This document shows positions 52,768-55,405 of a stretch of DNA of 55,405 nt, piece after piece. Origin of the DNA: DATNPH01 sp036703315 (GTDB taxonomy: Bacteria; Cyanobacteriota; Cyanobacteriia; Cyanobacteriales; Coleofasciculaceae); contig DATNPH010000264.1 in assembly GCA_036703315.1 (NCBI GenBank), positions 1 through 55,405 on the forward strand, written 5' to 3'. The stretch's first letter is position 1, and each line of letters opens with the position of its first letter. The notes beneath the pieces are model-generated. The model saw only the letters and a program-made list of their open reading frames with translations. It did no database searches and was not told where the DNA came from. Both the position numbers and the translations under genes were made by a program.

Positions 52768-52986
52768 TTCTAATCTGCTATCTTCCTTTCTCGGGGTTTG
52801 GCTAATTATCTGGGTTTTTGGAATTTATTTCTTTAGAAGTCATAGCACCCTGTTTCAGTACGGATTGGAAATAGATACACAACTAAGCTAGAGCTATCCG
52901 GATTGAGCTAGTTTCTAATAAGACTAACTAAACAACTACTATAAATAGTCTAGAAGGTAATTGAAAAGGTTAAAAATTTTAAAGTG

Positions 52987-53142
52987 TCAGTAAAATTTAG
53001 AAAAAACAATATGAAGAGTCTGTGAGCGCTCTCGAAGAGTTAGAAATTTAGTGAGCTGCTCCCTGACCAAACGTTTGTTCTGATTGAGGCGATCGCCCAG
53101 AGCCTCCTGAATTGTATACAAATCGTGGGCAAATGAGGACAT
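52987..53142 (-). CDS. Doubtful 51-aa helical peptide
   Basis: The frame MSSFAHDLYTIQEALGDRL then NQNKRLVREQLTKFLTLRER has helical, protein-like composition and may be a small gene or a fragment of one. No ribosome binding site is evident, and a stop lies 10 codons upstream. The rest of the 52768-53489 gap shows no recognisable gene, though it contains HIP1-like bases and short direct repeats. Confidence 0.3.
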   Translation of the reverse strand: MSSFAHDLYTIQEALGDRLNQNKRLVREQLTKFLTLRERSQTLHIVFSKFY

Positions 53143-53489
53143 TGAGTCATTTTTGGCTTGGCGAGCACTTGCCTAAATCGCATTCATTCGATACAACTGA
53201 CAGAGGATTTTAGATCTTGGATGATCGATTGCCACCTAATCTGGCAGCACAGCAGGAACGAAATCATTACAAGATATCCTTGAAATCCAAGACAAATCCG
53301 GGTAGTGCATCTTATCCTGAGAAAGTGGCAGGAGATGGGGCGCGAAAGCTTCGGTTGAGGAGCGATCAGCTTCGAGTAAAGCCGTAGGCAATCGCAATCC
53401 ACAACGAATGTCTAACTGTTAGACATTGGCGAAATATCGTCAAGTTCCCCGACCTAAGAAGATAGAAAACGAAAATCGATTACCTCTCT

Positions 53490-54026
53490 ATGCCCAAGAA
53501 AAAAACTAGCAAAAAATTTGACCTTTCCCATCTCGCCTCACTCAGCCAGAGTGTTGCCCGTGAACCTTTAGAAACACCCCTAGAACCCCCCAAAGCTCCA
53601 ACTCAGGACATTCCTCCTGTCTCAGCTCAAGAGGAACCCCCCAACAGTCCTGCCCCGGTTATTATCTCTGCACAACCTGAAGAAGAACCAGAACAGATAC
53701 CTATACCTGTAGAAGAAACTCCTGCACCACCTCAAGAGGAAGCTCCTACTAACCGCCGCTACTTCGACAAGAAACCTTACAGGAAAGAAATCAAACCCGT
53801 AAAGACTCTTGAGAGTGCTACAAATACTGAAGAAGAAGTCTTCCAACCCGGAGATAAAATTCTGGTTAAGGCACCTTGGGGAGGAAACGCACTTGCCGAA
53901 ATTACCGTTATCTACCAAGATGAATCCGGTAACGCTTGGGCACACTACCTTCCCCTTGAGTCTGTACCCTCTGACTGGAGTTGGCTTGGAGGTTGTAGTC
54001 GTAGCAGCTTGCTGATGAAAGCTTAG
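53490..54026 (+). CDS. Conserved protein with disordered N-terminus and a small C-terminal domain (178 aa)
   Basis: The first 110 residues are Lys-rich then Pro/Glu-rich and disordered. The last 65 or so (EVFQPGDKILVKAPWGGNALAEITVIYQDESGNAWAHYLPLESVPSDWSWLGGCSRSSLL) form a small beta-rich, SH3-like domain. No named family recognised. Monocistronic. Confidence 0.6.
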   Translation: MPKKKTSKKFDLSHLASLSQSVAREPLETPLEPPKAPTQDIPPVSAQEEPPNSPAPVIISAQPEEEPEQIPIPVEETPAPPQEEAPTNRRYFDKKPYRKEIKPVKTLESATNTEEEVFQPGDKILVKAPWGGNALAEITVIYQDESGNAWAHYLPLESVPSDWSWLGGCSRSSLLMKA

Positions 54027-54351
54027 AGTCAACAAACACTAAGCAGTGACCAGGGGTTAGTTTTTTCTAGCTCCTGAAGGAACTGCCTGTCTACCCGCGT
54101 TCAAACAATTAATCGAGCCGGTGAGGTCAGTCGGGACGATAGCGTAGTGTTATTTAATACAGGGTCAGGACTCAAATATCTAGATAAACTATTCCATATT
54201 TAACTTGCCATCTCATCGTTTGGGGAAAAGGGGAAAGGGTAAGGGGAAAAGGTTTTTAAATCAACCTTTACCCATTCCCTAGTCACAATGCAACTTAAGT
54301 GACCGACAGCTTACCTTAGGAGTGAGTTAACTAAAGGTTGAAGTATGAAGT

Positions 54352-55197
54352 ATGACGAAGCCCCCTGGAAGCAAAACCAAAGCTCAAGTCTGGGTGGTGG
54401 AAAATGGTAAAGTGCGATCGCGCTCTGACCAGTTGGCGACCGAGGAACCCTTAGAAATTCGTCTAGTTTCTCCGCACAAGACAGTGGCTGTTACCATGCG
54501 AACACCAGGGGCTGACTTTGAACTGGCAGCAGGTTTCCTCTACAGCGAGGGAGTGGTGAACACTCGAGAGGATATCGAGCGCATCAGCTACTGTGTAGAG
54601 CCCGATGTTGATGGTGAGCAGCGCTACAACATCGTGAATGTGAAACTCAGAGAGGGGCTGAGTCTAGATTTGCAGCCTCTGGAACGCCACTTTTTTACCA
54701 CAAGTGCCTGTGGAGTTTGTGGAAAAGCAAGTCTGGAAGCCTTGCGCTTACGAGGATGCCCGGTAATATCAGACATCCTAAATGTGCCAGTAGAAGTGAT
54801 TTACAGCCTGCCGGATCAGTTACATTCAGCTCAGCAAATCTTTTCAACTACTGGGGGGTTACATGCGGCAGCTCTTTTCGATGCCCAAGGACAGTTGCTG
54901 TCTGTGCGAGAGGATGTTGGGCGTCACAATGCACTGGATAAGTTAGTCGGTTCAGCATTAATCAGTGACCAGTTGCCATTAAATAACCACATTGTGATGG
55001 TAAGTGGACGCTCTAGCTTTGAGATTTTACAGAAATGTTTGGCAGCGGGAGTGCCGATTGTCTGTGCCGTTTCAGCCCCTAGCAGTCTAGCTGTGGCAGT
55101 GGCGAGGGAGTTTGGTATTACCCTAGTAGGATTTCTGCGTGGAGAACGGTTCAATGTCTATGCAGGGATGGAACGCTTACGCATCGCGCAGGGTTGA
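54352..55197 (+). CDS. fdhD: Formate dehydrogenase accessory sulfurtransferase FdhD
   Basis: A 281-residue FdhD: EEPLEIRLVSPHKTVAVTMRTPGADFELAAGFLYSEGVV, then the conserved TSACGVCGKASLEAL carrying the two Cys of the sulfur-transfer site, and LSVREDVGRHNALDKLVG and VMVSGRSSFEILQKCLAAGVPIVCAVSAPSSLAVAVA. FdhD passes sulfur from a cysteine desulfurase to the molybdenum cofactor of formate dehydrogenase or related enzymes. No such enzyme gene is in the window. The 54027-54351 gap upstream and the 55198-55405 end show only short repeats. Confidence 0.95.
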   Translation: MTKPPGSKTKAQVWVVENGKVRSRSDQLATEEPLEIRLVSPHKTVAVTMRTPGADFELAAGFLYSEGVVNTREDIERISYCVEPDVDGEQRYNIVNVKLREGLSLDLQPLERHFFTTSACGVCGKASLEALRLRGCPVISDILNVPVEVIYSLPDQLHSAQQIFSTTGGLHAAALFDAQGQLLSVREDVGRHNALDKLVGSALISDQLPLNNHIVMVSGRSSFEILQKCLAAGVPIVCAVSAPSSLAVAVAREFGITLVGFLRGERFNVYAGMERLRIAQG

Positions 55198-55405
55198 TGC
55201 TCTCATTACAAAGTCGTGAAGAAGGCAGATGGCAGGAGGCAGATGGCAGAAGGTAGAAATGTAAGGAGAGGCTTTTATTCTGGGAGTTGGGGGTTAATAG
55301 CTGTAGCGGACAAATCTATGAATTGTATCACGGCGACTTGCATAAATTGTCAGCGATCGGGCGATAGGTAAAACAGATACCCAGCTTCATTTAACTGTTG
55401 CTGAG

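Noticed and set aside
53622..54035. 137-codon minus-strand frame
   Set aside because: It is antisense to the plus-strand 178-aa gene and its composition (Phe/Arg/Tyr runs opposite Pro/Glu/Lys codons) is that of a shadow.
1..55405. Search by eye for tRNA, rRNA, tmRNA and RNase P RNA
   Set aside because: No conserved cores of these RNAs were recognised on either strand; a covariance-model search would be needed to exclude them fully.

Overview
The window looks like chromosomal DNA of a cyanobacterium, probably a filamentous or otherwise large-genome species. It is rich in the HIP1 octamer GCGATCGC and carries several lineage markers: the Rubisco assembly chaperone Raf1, the tandem-BMC carboxysome shell protein CcmP, the phycobilisome-degradation protein NblB, phylloquinone methyltransferase MenG, a GH100 neutral invertase and two SLH-OprB iron-uptake porins. 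Intergenic spaces hold heptanucleotide tandem repeats, C/G-rich palindromes and IS200/IS605-like ends. No rRNA, tRNA or CRISPR array was recognised. All calls come from reading the sequence and from family knowledge; no searches were run.

Layout. 1-5.0 kb is accessory: the 3' end of a GatD-like amidotransferase, a repeat-bearing membrane protein, a Uma2-type nuclease, and an intact IS4-family element (2636-4247) inserted with a 10-bp target duplication near the 3' end of a small minus-strand gene. 5.1-11.1 kb holds two ribbon-helix-helix proteins, a TPR-CHAT caspase-like protease, a 113-aa protein and a translationally coupled 560-aa membrane-anchored protein. This resembles the predicted CATRA-type conflict systems and is the best candidate for an under-described system here. 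11.1-12.3 kb is a transposon graveyard with an IS701-like relic and an IS5-type transposase N-terminus fused in frame to a globin. 13.2-18.1 kb has a possible small peptide gene, a DUF3050 haem-oxygenase-like protein and two glycosyltransferase-type genes.

18.4-30 kb is core metabolism: divergent raf1 and a response regulator, menG, DUF445, the methionine-salvage genes mtnW (a Rubisco-like protein), mtnX and mtnB (with an antiparallel DUF4388 gene between mtnW and mtnX), GH100 invertase, ccmP and aroK. 30-43 kb holds rnr-ubiX-LapA-like, clpP, a secreted TPR protein, a UPF0145 protein, a PEBP lipoprotein, nblB, a CBS protein, a phosphoribosyltransferase and a family-4 uracil-DNA glycosylase. 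43.3-49.1 kb has a SmtB/ZiaR-type sensor followed by a terminator, a Fur-box-like site and two tandem porins. 49.4-55.2 kb has an NFACT/RqcH protein, the remA-like/gmk pair, hypothetical proteins and fdhD.

How the genes work together. mtnW, mtnX and mtnB encode consecutive or near-consecutive steps of methylthioadenosine recycling. raf1 and ccmP both serve CO2 fixation but are not adjacent. The remA-gmk pair is a conserved neighbourhood. The CHAT cluster appears to be a protease plus a membrane-anchored partner, which would fit regulated self-killing or envelope damage, but that function is inferred.
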